From Sanguinoderma infundibulare (Eukaryota; Basidiomycota; Agaricomycetes; Polyporales; Polyporaceae), in assembly GCA_032821775.1 (NCBI GenBank), contig JAVLRN010000005.1:620001-684000 (forward strand): a stretch of 64,000 nucleotides of DNA, read 5' to 3'. The notes under the pieces are model-generated. The model was not told where the DNA came from and did not search any database. It worked only from the letters and a program-made list of their open reading frames with translations. This document shows positions 45,450 through 57,162 of the stretch, piece by piece. Positions within the stretch are counted from its first letter, which is position 1. Every line of letters starts with the position of its first letter. A program made the position numbers and the translations under genes.

Positions 45450-46930
45450 ATGGACCCAGACAGATCTCCACTCCTCCCCCCGGACCGTCCGGCTCCGCAG
45501 CGCAGGTTCCCGTCCCCGCCAGATCGCATCCCACCTCCCTCGGCCGTTCCTGGTCCCAGTCAACCCTCCACCCGTTCACAGACAACCTTGCCTCCAATCC
45601 ACCAGTTACATCCCGGCCTCGCCCACTCTGCCATGCAACCTCTCCCGCATCAAACAAATCCGACTTACATGCACGGTGCCACTTACCCCTTGACCTCCAC
45701 AAGTAGTCTAGGTGCGTAATTTCTCTTTCCAATTACCCGTTCGCTCCTTCGTGTACAAACTACTCTACATTCCCCAGGTGTCCGCCCTGCGCCAGAAGAC
45801 TCGGACCAGGAAGCCACTCAGGGTCGCCAGAAGCAGAAGCGGCGCCGCCAAGCTCTCAGCTGTACTGGTACGTCGCCTTGCATCTTTGGGCCTCCGTCAT
45901 CTGCTGACCATGATAATAACGTCATCTGCTCCTCGCGTTATCGCTTCTTCACCATTGGTGTGCGCGATCCCTGCCCCGACACAAATCGGTTTCAAGAGTG
46001 CAAAAGGCGAAAGATCAAGTGCGATAGGTTCGGCATTACTTCCGCAGTCTCCGCCGGCTTCATACTACGTGTTTAACGCAACCTTGACCATATAGGGCCA
46101 ACCCATGTGGTCCCTGCGTTCGACGAGGGGAGCAATCCAAGTGCCAGTGGCACATCATCGAGCCCATGTAGGTCCGGCTGTAACTTTCATCTGGCCAGGA
46201 CTCATAAAACGCCGCCGTTGCCAGGGAAAAATATGTCACCAGGGCCGAGTTCGATGAACTCAAGGCGCGGGTCCAGGAGCTCGAGGCCGCCTTGCGCGCA
46301 GGCCCCTCCGCGCCCGCCTCTTCTGCGCCAATTGCCCGTAGGACTAGTGTATCCGCAATGATGCCCATGACCTCGGGACCAGCCCCAGAGCCCATCCAAG
46401 GCACCGCGATTACGCCATATCAAGCCTACGGTACCCCAGGCGCTGTTTCCTCCTATCCACTACGTCCAGCGTCGCCTCGATCACCTGTGCGGGGTGGCGA
46501 GCCGCCATCCTACCACCGCGTAACCAACACTCGGAGCCCCACACTCGCGTATCGAGCACCTCCACCCATACCAAGCGGCAGTGGCGCCGCCGCACGCGCC
46601 GGGCCTAGTGGGCCACCTCCGCCACCGCCTGCGTCCGCATCCTCAGCCGCCCCGACGGCCTCGCCCCGCTCGCCGCCCAAGCCAATGTCGCCCAGCCTGA
46701 GCACGCTGCGCGGCTCCGCACCCCGGCGCCAGTCCATCTCCCTCGCAGACCTCACCACGCCCTACAACACCGAGCCCAAGCCGCCCGCACCTCCAAAAAA
46801 TTACAGCGCGCAGACGAGAGCGCCACCGGGCCCTCGTCTGCGCTCATCTCCGCCCCCAGGCCCGGACCCCGTGGGATTCCCTCCCCGTCCTATCCCCATC
46901 GCCGACACCCGCCAGCGGGTCCCGGTGTAG
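45450..46930 (+). CDS. Zn(2)-Cys(6) fungal transcription factor
   Basis: The start MDPDRSPLLPPDRPAPQRRF opens a Pro-rich N-terminus. After an intron comes the basic stretch KQKRRRQALSC and the binuclear zinc cluster CTECKRRKIKCDRANPCGPC, completed by VRRGEQSKC. The spacing C-x2-C-x6-C-x5-C-x2-C-x8-C is exact. A heptad helix (FDELKARVQELEAALRA) follows as the likely dimerisation coil, then a long Pro/Ser/Ala-rich region with RRQSISLADLTTPYN. Four introns are inferred, two of them inside or at the edges of the zinc cluster, as is common. The frame ends at TAG 46930, but a different frame stays open with coding-like codons to 47235, so the true C-terminus may be longer. Target genes are unknown. 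Confidence 0.88.
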
Positions 46931-47235
46931 AGCCCGCGCCCCCCGCGCGCCCGCCCTCGGCCCACGCACCGCACTTTGCGCATCCGCACTCGCATCATTC
47001 CCGTCCCGCCCACTCATCCCATCATCACCCCCACCCGCGTCCGTCTCCTCCCCCTCCTCCTTCTTCTTCGCGACCCCCGTCGTCCCATGCCGCCGGTCCG
47101 TCCGCCGATATACCCCGTGTGCCCGCTCCGTCCGCGCCGTCGTCTTCTGCTCCTTCACCTCCGGCTCGCTCATCGCATAATAAGGAACCCGCCAAGGATC
47201 GCTCCGCCGCCGCGCCTCCGCACGACTCCGCGTGA
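46931..47235 (+). other. Possible C-terminal extension of the Zn2Cys6 gene in a shifted frame
   Basis: The +2 frame relative to the annotated one is free of stops from about 46760 to TGA 47233-47235. Its part after 46930 has C/G-ending codons and a His/Pro/Ser-rich product ending AAAPPHDSA. It could join by a one-base difference near 46928 or by an intron 46869-46930 with a tagag acceptor. It could also be composition bias. Confidence 0.3.
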
Positions 47236-48521
47236 GAGAGTGCGCGCACCGGGCGCGTTGGCACGACGCGCCTCGTCGTGCGTTGCTCGTCTCCCTGTCG
47301 TCATTCTCTCTCTCTCCTTCTCTCCCTCTCCCTCTCATACCGTTCGCCGTTTCACACTGTCCCCCACCACCGGGTTCTCAGGATTAAGAACAACACCCTG
47401 CGCATCTCTTTACCGTACGCGAGCCAGAGTCATATAACTCTCTCTCTCTCCCAGGGTGCGTGTCCGTCGATATTTATTTCTTACGAATTTGCGAATGCCC
47501 CCCACATAGCCGAGGCGATCGAATTGTACAGTACCACTTACTAGCCCCGTGTCGTGTGTGTGTCGCACGACTCTTTACTACGCATACCGCCGCAGATGCA
47601 CCGGCACGCGGCCGAGACTGAGACTAACTGTATCCGCTATGTGTACACCTCCACATCCACCATGTGTATCATAAACCGCACACACCACGCGCCGCACTTG
47701 ACTTACCTCACACGAATTAAATGTACATACGCCTACTAGTGGCCTAATAATCATCCCCGTTTCGCAAGCATTAAATTCGTCATACGTTTCCCCGTCCAGT
47801 CCCGACCTGAATAATTCACACAGCCACCCCACCCCGGATGGAGGGCCGAGATGAGCAGGGTCTGGAGGCAGACGCATGTCAGTGGAACAGACGGACATGA
47901 CATTCCGTAAAGCGTGATACACCTGGGGCGGTATGGATACGGGGGTCATGACGGAACGACGACGGTTGAACGCGTACGAGTGGCTGCTGCAAGGACAAAG
48001 CATGATGGTGGGCATATGTAAGTGTGCACAAAGAAAGGGACCAAGAGATCGCGATCGGGGTGTGAACAGGAACGGGGACGGGGCGGGGCGGGCGCGCAGT
48101 CGTGCTGGAAGCTGTCTGTAACTTTAAGCCAAGCCAAGCCCTCGGCCTCAGCCTCCACCTCCACCTCCGTCCGCATCCATCGTCGTTCTCCAGTCATGAG
48201 GCCTGAGGTGTGTGCCGGTCTGGAGGCTATCCAGCACTTTAATGGCGAGTGCTGCCAAACTCCACAGACGTCCGCACGTCCGCACGTCCGGGAGAACGGC
48301 TTGGGCGGTTCGATACTTGTGCGCTATTGAGCGCCACGACACGTCCGCAGCGGCCCAATCGGCGCCGAGGTACGCGCGTAGACAGCGCGGGGCAGATCCA
48401 AGATGCGACGCGTCACGCTGCAGCAGGTAGACGGACACGGGAAACGCGGTCGGGGGCTGTCAAGCCCGTGGAAAGCGAACCGCGAGCGGTCGCTTGCCCT
48501 GACAACGCTTCCGGGAGCGGA
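47236..48521. other. Intergenic, convergent 3' ends
   Basis: About 1.3 kb. It includes ctctctct-rich sequence (about 47305-47340) and a small hairpin gtcgtg...cacgac at 47551-47571. No gene recognised on either strand. Confidence 0.5.
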
Positions 48522-51500
48522 CTAGAAGACGGTAACGCCGCTCTGAGTGCCGGTGTACTGCGACTTCATGTCGTCCAAGTCGGTGCCGTCATCCTGCGAC
48601 TTGTAGTCGTATTGCGACAGGCTGCCCAGGTCCGAAGCGCCAGTGGTTGAGGAGAAGGACGAGCGACGTTGCAATCTATCAGATTGCGAGAACGCCATCC
48701 CGCCAGGGCGATCGGATGCGCCGACCGCACTGCCAACGACGCTGGCCGTGTCAGTTCCTGCCGGGCCAGCGTCTTGAGAGATGATAGAACTTGCATAGCT
48801 GCCGTACGTGCTCCGCTTCACACCATTCTGGCGTTGTGCGCCCGGACCGAACGGCCCGGTAGCAGCGAACATAGGAAGCCCCGAAGAGTATGTTGCCTGA
48901 GAGCGCAGGGACTGCACGTCGGAAGGGATGTAGCCAAGTGCATCGTGGGTCCGGTAGAAACTCGCATCGAAGCGGCTGGGAGTCCCGGATCTCCGCCCTT
49001 GTATCGGGTTATTGTTAGTTGACGTCAACGCCCATATAAATGGCACTCAAACGTACCATCACCCATCATACCGCTATTGCCGAGATAATCCCTTGCACTC
49101 GTCTCATGCCGGCGGAATTGATCCATGGCCTTTCCTAGCGTACGCCGCGGCTTGCTGAATTGGATCATGCTCGGCTGGAGGTTGTTGAGCGGCCCTTCGA
49201 CGAGGCAGTTCTTCTCCTTGTAGTGTGTCAATAAATAGTGCCACAGCGGGTGCTGTAGGGCGAGCGGCAGTGAGTACGGCATGACGACGTCCGGACTTAA
49301 CGCAAACGGATCTTACCTTGGATAGAACCTTCGGATTTCCCAGAATCACCACGCCGTACTTGGCGCGCGTGAGCGCGACGTTCAGCCGCCGTGGGTCGTT
49401 CAGGAATCCGATGCCCTGGTGCTCGTTGCTCCGCACGCAGCTGAGAATGATGTAGTCCTTCTCCCGTCCCTGGAACGCGTCGACACTGGCGACTTCTATC
49501 TCCTTGTAGAGGTCCTTCTTGAGCGACCCGTTGAACTGCATGTAGTTCACGATGTACGACCGCTGGCCTTCGTATGGTGTGATGACGCCGATCTGGCTGG
49601 GGACGACGCCTGATTTGAAGAACTTTGTCACGATCTTCTCGACGTTAGACGCTTCGGTTCTATTGACAGCCGTCAGCACCCCGAGATAAGTACGTAAATC
49701 CAAAATGAAAAACGCGCCTGTTCAGGAACGACGTTCCGCTAGATGAGATCTCCTCCTGGCCCAGGTTCTGATAGAAGAACATGGGTGTGTCCGGGACGGG
49801 CCACGGGAAGTCGACGTTCTTCCTCAGCCGCTCGGGAGCAGTAACGCCGTTCTGGAGAGTGCCTTCGTAGAACATGTTCGACGGGAACTCCGACAGGCAC
49901 GGGTGCATGCGGTACTGCACTTGCAGACGGATGGGACGGTTTCCAAGGACAACGAGCCGCTCGAACAGCGACTGCGTCAACCCTGCGCGAGCCGCTTTCT
50001 TGTTCATGATGACGGGCCCAAGTTGCTGATCAATGATGCGTCAATCGCGTGTCTTTAATTGTCATTACACTTAAGCGGCGTAACGCACCTGATGATCCCC
50101 GACGAGAACCACCTGTTTGCAACCGAGTACGAGAGGGATCATGCATTCTGCGGCGCGTCGCGGCGGTTAGCGATATCGCGGAGCGACAGGAGAAGATGTG
50201 TGACATACCCGGCTCGGCCGCCTGCGTGGCCTCATCAATGAGAACGGTCCTAAACTTCAATTTACTGAGACGTGGGTCCCCCGCCCCGACACAAGTGCAG
50301 CAAATGACATCGGCGGCGGTTAGTATCTCCTTCTCGCACTGGCGGATGAGTGCCTTGTACTTCCGCTCGTCGTTAGAGCTCAGCTCGCCCTGCTCGTTCT
50401 TGAGCTGGATCAGCTTCTGGAGCTCGACGTGCGTCGTGTTGTTGGCCACCTGCTGGTGGAGCGTGAGGAAGGAGACGGACGAGTCCAGCGCTTCGCGGGA
50501 CTTCGCGCTGAGTCGCACGACCTTCAGCCCCGTGGAATGGATCTTTTCGGTCAGCTGGTCAACGGCGACGTTGGATGGCGCGCAGACAAGGACTTGTCCA
50601 GGGTTCATCTTCGCCAGATGGTAGACGATGGACGCGGAAGTTACCGTCTTCCCCGTCCCCGGGGGGCCCTGAATGAGGCTGAGGGGCTTCTGGAGGACGC
50701 TCTTGACGGCATACATCTGCGAATGGTTAAGTTCCGGCAGGCCAGGTGCTGAGAACCGTTTAGGCATCTGCGTGCGGAGCACCTGCGGCTCCAACTCGTG
50801 TCCGAGAAGTTTGTGATACTGCATACACGCGCGTGAGTGCCAATCGGACATTGAAGGAATCAGGGCAAGGTGGGCGCTCACGATGTACCCGCTGACACTC
50901 TTCTCATCCACGGCGAACGTCTTCATCGCCAACTGCATCCTGTCAAAGCTTGTCGACTTCCACACGAAATCGGCCGTATACCCATGCGTGATTTCCGTCG
51001 GGACGCCTTCCGACCGCCTTAACTCCAGCCCTATCTCATCTGAGACATCTGACGCGCATATGATCAGTGACTTGATCTTGTCAGACGTAATACAAAACAT
51101 ACTGTTGGGAATCTTGATGACATGTCCGTCACCCTCCCAAGGTTTGTGCAAGCTGCCATTGTACTTGAGTCGGAGCTCGTCGCCAACAGCGAGGCGGACT
51201 TCCCCGCTTTCCAGCTTGGGCAGGCAGAACCAGGCTACGCGCTTCTGGTTCAGGCCGAGGTCCCACCGAATGGTGATATCGGTCTGTGTCTGCGACTCCT
51301 TGAGCCGCTTGTCGTAGTCAGCTTCGATCTTCACGAGCGGCCCGAAGATGTTCTGGTACTGGTAGGCGTCTTCATAGTGTGTGATGACCGGCTGAGGCTC
51401 GTCGTCCACGCCCGGCTTCTCGAGGTCGTCAAGAGTGGCATTAGCGTTTTCACGCCACAGATCTTCAAGTCGGTTAATTTGCTGGAAGGAAATCTGGCGG

Positions 51501-52292
51501 GATCTGAGCTGCTCTTGTTCACTGGGCGGCTTGACGAGCCAGGACAAGAACGAACGGTCGTCGATGAGTGGCGCCCACAGGGAAGGGTTCCACGAGATGT
51601 CTTTGGAAACGGCGGCACAGGGTTGACTGCGGTAACGCGCGTAAATTGAGTTACCCAAGTGGCAGCAATAGGAGCACGTACCGGCAGAGAAGAACGACGA
51701 CCGTGTCACTCTTGGCAGGAATAAAGCCGAGCATGAAGACATTCTTGCTACCGCAGTTGTAGCATTCGGGGATTGTCTCCCCGAGGGGGCTTTCGCCGTG
51801 CAGAATGACCTCCTTGTGCTTTGCGCGGACGAGATGGTTCACGATGTGAGACGCAGAGGTGTTGCCCCTAGAATTGCAGAACCACTTGGAGCAAATGAGA
51901 CATTTGACTACCGAAGCGGGGGAGTGGATGCCGCAGTAACTGAGGCGGTGTGTCAGGCGCAAAATATCCTGTCCGGAGCCGAGCTTGACTCACCTGCAGG
52001 CATGGGGGGGCAAGTCCACCTGTCCTTCATCCTTCAGGTCGTCTAAGACCGCGTCAAAGTCTTCATCTATAGGACCTCTACTGAGAGTCTGGCTATGTCC
52101 GGAATGCGAGTGTCCGTTGGGAGAGGAAGTGAAGGAGCGATCGTCCGCAATTGAAAGACTTTCTAGATCAGCCGGGAGGCGGCTTGCGCTTGTAGTGGTA
52201 TTCGCAGTGTAGACGGAAGAGGTATCGTCCACGACGCTGATGCCGCCGTAGGAGGAGGCGGTCTCGTACTGAAAGTTTTCGAAGGTGTCCAT
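48522..52292 (-). CDS. UPF1: UPF1 / Nam7 RNA helicase, nonsense-mediated mRNA decay
   Basis: The start [20 protein letters not shown] gives an acidic N-terminus. Next is the Cys/His-rich CH domain binding UPF2: [28 protein letters not shown] and [20 protein letters not shown]. The SF1 helicase core shows Walker [35 protein letters not shown], motif [55 protein letters not shown] and [19 protein letters not shown]. The tail ends [13 protein letters not shown], the usual fungal UPF1 terminus. About ten exons. The ATP-dependent helicase works in NMD on terminating ribosomes in the cytoplasm. The start codon lies only 110 bases from that of the divergent UBA-like gene. Confidence 0.95.
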
Positions 52293-52402
52293 AACGGCGA
52301 GAGCGAGAGGACAGAGGAAAGGAGCGAGAAACGAGAAACGAGAACTGCAGCCACTTTCCCTGCTAAGCCGCTCTAAGGTTTGTTTGGCCACATGGTTCCC
52401 AC

Positions 52403-52875
52403 ATGGTTATCTACTCACGTGCCACGATCAACTTCAAGCTGCCCAAGGTTGACCAGGTGGAATCAGAAGTGACCATTGCTCACACCACGATGGCCAGTCT
52501 ACGGAGCAACGGTCGATTGCCGGAGCCAGAAGTCATTGCGAACGTATGAATACTTCATCTGGAGGTGTCACCACGAGCTTACAAACCACCAGTTCTTGGA
52601 CGGGAACTCGTACTCGAAAGGCAAGCTCGAGGATGCATGCCGCACATTGCGACTCGACAGGCCTTATCCTAAGCCCGCCAAAGCTGCCCCGAGCTCGCAC
52701 AGAGCTGAGGATATTGACTTGATTGTGAGTTGAGATCGCGCAGCGTCTGAAAGGTTCACGCTCAACAGTTTCGCAGGTCCAGGAGTTCGAAGTCACTCGT
52801 ACTCAAGCCGAGAAGATCCTCGCTCAGGCAAATGGCAATATTGGGGAGGCATTACAGCGTCTTCTAGCAATATGA
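52403..52875 (+). CDS. Small protein with C-terminal UBA-like (HYPK/NAC-type) helix bundle
   Basis: Three exons are inferred: ATG 52403 to about 52540 (MVIYSRATINFKLPKVDQVE onward), a middle exon with FLDGNSYSKGKLEDACRTLR, and a last exon from about 52779. The product is about 120 residues. The C-terminal segment EDIDLIVQEFEVTRTQAEKI, followed by LAQANGNIGEALQRLLAI, has the pattern of the UBA domain shared by HYPK (NatA-associated chaperone) and NAC-alpha. The N-terminal half is not typical of either, so I give no symbol. Divergent from UPF1 with a 110-base shared promoter. Presence of a gene is fairly sure because the introns keep phase and the UBA pattern is complete. Confidence 0.65.
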
Positions 52876-53022
52876 TGACCATACGAGTATATGTAGGGGG
52901 TGGATGACAATCAAGCCCTTGTACTACTGACGGAACACTACAGCGGTGAACGTTGCATCTGGCCGCAATGGTCCGGTCACCATCTGCAGTCCCTAAACCG
53001 TGAGCTATACGAAGTGAATGCC

Positions 53023-54318
53023 TCACGAGGACGATTCAGGCGGGGAGGTTATCTTATACAGCGCGGAGAGGAGGTTTTGCGCAGGAATTTCCTTGTCTTT
53101 TGAGACTGTGAATTGTGCCCGTGGCGGCGGAGGTGCGGTGATGCCCATAGCGTTATGGGCACGTTTCTGGTTGGTGTACACGACGTACTCCCTCGTGCCG
53201 GGGGTGTACGGGTTTTCCTCCTTGTATGCGACGGCAGGGGAATCGACGCGAAGAAGAGTGCCAACGGATGCCCCCTTCAGGCCTTTCTGTCCGGGGCCCA
53301 CAACCTCCGGGGGACAGAACAGGGTCGCGCTGGTGAAACGGAAGCTGGAGACCTGGTCGGTTTCCTCGCCCTTCGCGCCGGTATTCAACCTCGAGGTCAT
53401 GCCAGCAGAGGCGACGACATAGTGCTCGGATGTGCGGTCCGACACGGTATCACCGAGGATGCGGCCGATGTGGGGTTTGGTGGTCTTGAAAGTCTGGATG
53501 TCGGGCGCGTGGGTGTAGGAGAGACCAGCGAAGCGATGGGGTTGCTGCTCGATATAGCGGGGACGCTTCTTGCGATACTCCTGGTACGCGTGGCTCTGGA
53601 GGAACTCGCGGAAGTCATCGCCGCCACGTAGCGAGTGCTGGAAGAGCGTCTTGCCGCCGTGGGTACCGTTCTTGTACTTCGTCTGGAGGAACTGCAGGAA
53701 TGCGGGGCGCAGGGACCTGAGGCGGACGAGGTATTGCCTGAACTCGGTCTCCGACATCGCGTCCAGATTGGGCACGGCGTGGCTCATCTTCACCAGCACC
53801 TCCGGCTCTACCAGTCTCTCCATCTCTTCCTCGGCCAAGAACGTCTCCTCCTCTGTCTCCGCCAGCTCCGCTGCCGTCTCCCGAGCTTCTACCGACTCCT
53901 CCGTGCGCGTGAACTCCGAGTCCACGAGGAAATGTACCTCGACGTCCAACAGCCCCAACTTGTCACGCCACGCTGCCTCCCGTCCCACCTTCGGCGTCAC
54001 TCCGACCTCGTCCCACATCCTAATCCACCTGTTCTGCCGCTCCGCGGATTTCCAGACCGTCTGCAGCTCGCGCGAGTCCATGGCCTGAACGGTGATGTGC
54101 GCGTTCCTCCTGTGAAGCGCGAGGGGCCGCTTCAGCCCAAAGTTGCCACGCGCGGCATGGCCGTCGAAGGTGGTGTAGACCTGGTCGATTTGCGGGTCGT
54201 ACGACGCGAACTTGGATCGTCGAAGGAGGGTAGCGAATTGCGACGGAGCAGGATGGGAAGGCGGGAGTGTAGACCGTCGAAGGAGGGCAGCGCACTGAGA
54301 CGGCGCAGGGGTAGCCAT
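53023..54318 (-). CDS. MRP51: Mitochondrial small-subunit ribosomal protein MRP51 (bS1m)
   Basis: A single exon codes for 431 residues beginning MATPAPSQCAALLRRSTLPP; upstream in-frame codons lack family similarity, so this ATG was chosen. Diagnostic blocks are FATLLRRSKFASYDPQIDQV, FGLKRPLALHRRNAHITVQA, MDSRELQTVWKSAERQNRWI and, later, RFAGLSYTHAPDIQTFKT and HYVVASAGMTSRLNTGAKG. The protein is part of the mitochondrial small ribosomal subunit; in yeast it is linked to translation of mRNAs with particular 5' leaders. The N-terminal phrase APSQ-x-A-x-LLRRS occurs twice in tandem, a local duplication. Confidence 0.88.
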   Translation of the reverse strand: MATPAPSQCAALLRRSTLPPSHPAPSQFATLLRRSKFASYDPQIDQVYTTFDGHAARGNFGLKRPLALHRRNAHITVQAMDSRELQTVWKSAERQNRWIRMWDEVGVTPKVGREAAWRDKLGLLDVEVHFLVDSEFTRTEESVEARETAAELAETEEETFLAEEEMERLVEPEVLVKMSHAVPNLDAMSETEFRQYLVRLRSLRPAFLQFLQTKYKNGTHGGKTLFQHSLRGGDDFREFLQSHAYQEYRKKRPRYIEQQPHRFAGLSYTHAPDIQTFKTTKPHIGRILGDTVSDRTSEHYVVASAGMTSRLNTGAKGEETDQVSSFRFTSATLFCPPEVVGPGQKGLKGASVGTLLRVDSPAVAYKEENPYTPGTREYVVYTNQKRAHNAMGITAPPPPRAQFTVSKDKEIPAQNLLSALYKITSPPESSS

Positions 54319-55429
54319 GCAGACTAGCTCTGACGAGGATGCGTGAACGAAATGCGCGTCTACAGAAACTCGGGCGGCGGACTTTGCACAGATTGTCGCC
54401 GCTCCGGAGGATGCCGGAGAGGGTATAAGAGGGTCTCGTCTGTCTCTGCCCGTCCTCCAAAACCATCGACGACAAATTGCTGTCCTTTCCTTGCTTGCCC
54501 TCACAGGCTTTGCTTCTCGTGGGTTGGACGGTCCAGACAAGCGTCGGAGATCGAGCTGGATGTCTCAAAAACAATCTTTGCTGATTGCTTTTCCCTCTGG
54601 TCGAGAGGCGAGGACGCAGGATCACCTGGGGATCATCTACATGCTTCTTGTTGGACTAGCCCTTGTGTCGTAGGATGCTAGGAGTGGTCGGGCAATATAT
54701 TTCCTGTGAGTCCTCTCTGCTTGGTGACGATGAGCGGCGGGAACCTGTGACGAAAAACCTGGTAACATAACGCACCCACGTGTGTGAACGTCTGTGGCAC
54801 CCTGGCGGGCACTTGTTTGGGCGGGAGCCGTGCAAGGGTCTGCCGTTGTCGCTGCAGCTTGGTCGCACATACTTTGGCTTGTCCAATGTTTATTCTCATG
54901 AGTAGGGTGCGTGTGAAGAGGTAAAGGCGAGGCTGAGGTTCCCGTCGTTCATCAGGACATTTCCGATTTGCGTTCTGCTTCTAACTGTCCCTTTGTAGGC
55001 TGGTGGAAACCGTTGGGAAACGTGGAACCGTTCTATAATCTATGGACGGACGACTGTGCATTGCGGGGTGTATAGTACGGTGTAGATGGTGTTCATAACA
55101 TAGGAATGCATGACGTTTCTCTCGACCACGAACGGCCTGAAAATCCTGATTGATGTGGAAAAAAATGATGTGCTGGCAATGAGGCGGGCCGTTGAGGCTG
55201 GAGTAAGCTGAGGCGCCTGCGGATGGAGTCGCAATAGAGTCGATGCGAGCGTGCTTCCGCCGGTGGTTCGCTTCCTCCCATCGTCCACGACGACGACGAG
55301 CTCCACCACGCGCAGCCAGTCCGCTCTTGACGCTGCTAGCTGTCCGGCATAGCTGGCCAGCTCTCCTTTTCTTTCTCCCCCAACCATCCTCCAGACCGTA
55401 GACTCGCGCCCGGCCCTCTTGGCTAGCAC
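54319..55429. promoter_or_regulatory. Divergent intergenic region, MRP51 and nucleotide-sugar transporter
   Basis: About 1.1 kb with frames below 210 codons that show no motifs. It should carry both promoters and the transporter 5' leader. A CACGTG lies near 54777. No RNA gene or repeat seen. Confidence 0.45.
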
Positions 55430-57162
55430 ATGGCCACTCATTCGACCGTACCGCGCAGAGCTCCCGCTCTCGGCATGTCGGCCCCGCCTTCGCCAGACAT
55501 GTACCACAGGCCGTATCCGACCGTTCGCACCAGTGCGGCCTCCTCCATCTCGCTCGATGATGATGTGCCGGGTTCAAGACCTCCGTCCGTGCGTTCAAGC
55601 CCTCGCTTGGCACCCATCCTCCCCCAGCTGGACACTGCCGAGCTGCCGACCATCAACTCCCCCACGAACGCGACGGGCCCGACTTCGGACGGTGGGAGTG
55701 GACCGACTGTCTGCGGTCTGCCTCTGAAATACGTGTCGTAAGTCGGATCGCAGTGCTCCCGTCACAGCACGTCTCGGACGCTAATCCCCGGTGTCCCTCC
55801 CACAGGCTGATCACGCTCGCCGTCCAGAATGCGGCCCTGTCGATCGTCATGCACTACTCGCGAGTGTCCATCCCCGCCGCCCAGTCGTACTCGCCCGCGA
55901 CGGCCGTGCTCTTGAACGAGATGCTCAAGGGCTCGATATCCTTTGTCATCGCCTTCCTGCGCGTCGTGTACGCCTCGGACGCATCCGGCCTGGGAGCCGC
56001 GGGCTGGTTCTTCGCGTTCCGGCGCGTGTGCCACGAGATCTTCAGCCCGGACTGCTGGAAGCTTTCCATCCCCGCGCTCCTCTACGTCGTCCAGAACTCG
56101 CTCCAGTTCGTGGCGATCAGCAACCTGCCGGTCGCCACGTTCCAGGTGACGTACCAGATGAAGATCTTGACCACGGCCGCTTTCTCCGTCGCGCTCCTGC
56201 GCAAGCGGCTGTCGTCCTCAAAATGGATCTCGCTCTTCCTCTTGGCCATCGGTGTTGGCATCGTCCAGCTTCAGACCCTTGCTACCAGACAGGTTCCCGC
56301 CAACACCCCCGTCGGTAGCGCGCACGAATCCGCGCCTCTCCACATCCACATCATGAGCCCACTCAAGGGTTTCGGTGCGGTAGCCGCGGCTTGCTTCACG
56401 TCTGGACTTGCCGGCGTTTACTTCGAGATGGTCCTCAAAAACTCGAAAGCGGACCTCTGGGTCCGTAATGTACAACTATCATTATTTTCGCTTCTCCCCG
56501 CCATCCTTCCCCTCTTCTTCGAGACCCACCATCCTGCTCGTGGTGGCATCTGGGCCAACCTACTCAGGAACTTTGGAGGCTGGGCGTGGGCGACGGTCAG
56601 CATCCAGGTTCTGGGCGGTTTGATCACGGCCGTAGTCATCAAATACTCGGACAATATCCTTAAAGGATTCGCCACGAGTCTGTCGATCGTTCTGTCTTTC
56701 CTCGCGTCGGTCGTGCTCTTCGGATTCCGCATCACCCCCACCTTCGTCACCGGTTCGAGCATCGTGCTGGTCGCGACATGGATGTACAACCAACCCCCGG
56801 GGAAAGAGCTTGTCGCCATCACCAGCGTCATCCCCGGAAAGGTTGCAATCCCGTCGTTCCCCGGCACGCCAGTTGAGCGCGACGCGCCCATTATCGGACA
56901 GTTGCCTCCCGAGAAGAGGAGAGGTTCGCCATTCGGCAGTCCACGGGCATTCGCCAGCGCACTCGGGCTGGCGGACAAGCCTGAAAGTGGGTCCGACCGC
57001 TTTGGCGAAACGCTGGATACCGCACGGTATCTGAACGCGCCTTACGGCTCTCCCTTCCCTTCGCGAACGCCCTCGCCGGCCCCAATCCCGACCCCGCCTT
57101 ACCCTCCTCACGCCAACTCGTCCTCCAACCTCGGTACACATACCAACGGACGGCGGCAATAA
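55430..57162 (+). CDS. Golgi nucleotide-sugar transporter (SLC35A type, UDP-galactose/UDP-GlcNAc-like)
   Basis: Two exons join at the codon for Ser in LKYVS-LITLAVQNAALS. A Pro/Ser-rich cytosolic N-terminus of about 100 residues precedes about ten hydrophobic segments. Family blocks are QNAALSIVMHYSRVSIP, YSPATAVLLNEMLKGSISFV, LYVVQNSLQFVAISNLPVAT, FQVTYQMKILTTAAFSVALL, FTSGLAGVYFEMVLKNSKAD, LGGLITAVVIKYSDNILKGF and FATSLSIVLSFLASVVLFGF. The block QVTYQMKILTTA and the Lys in VVIKYSDNILKGFA are standard for SLC35A. It exchanges cytosolic UDP-sugar for lumenal UMP. The tail is long and Pro/Ser-rich. Which sugar is carried cannot be told from sequence. A Golgi apyrase-type gene lies downstream at 61.9 kb, functionally complementary. 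Confidence 0.88.

Noticed and set aside
46976..47437. 153-codon plus-strand frame after the Zn2Cys6 gene rich in Arg, Pro and Leu
   Set aside because: Off-frame reading of C-rich sequence; the other open frame in this stretch has more coding-like codons.
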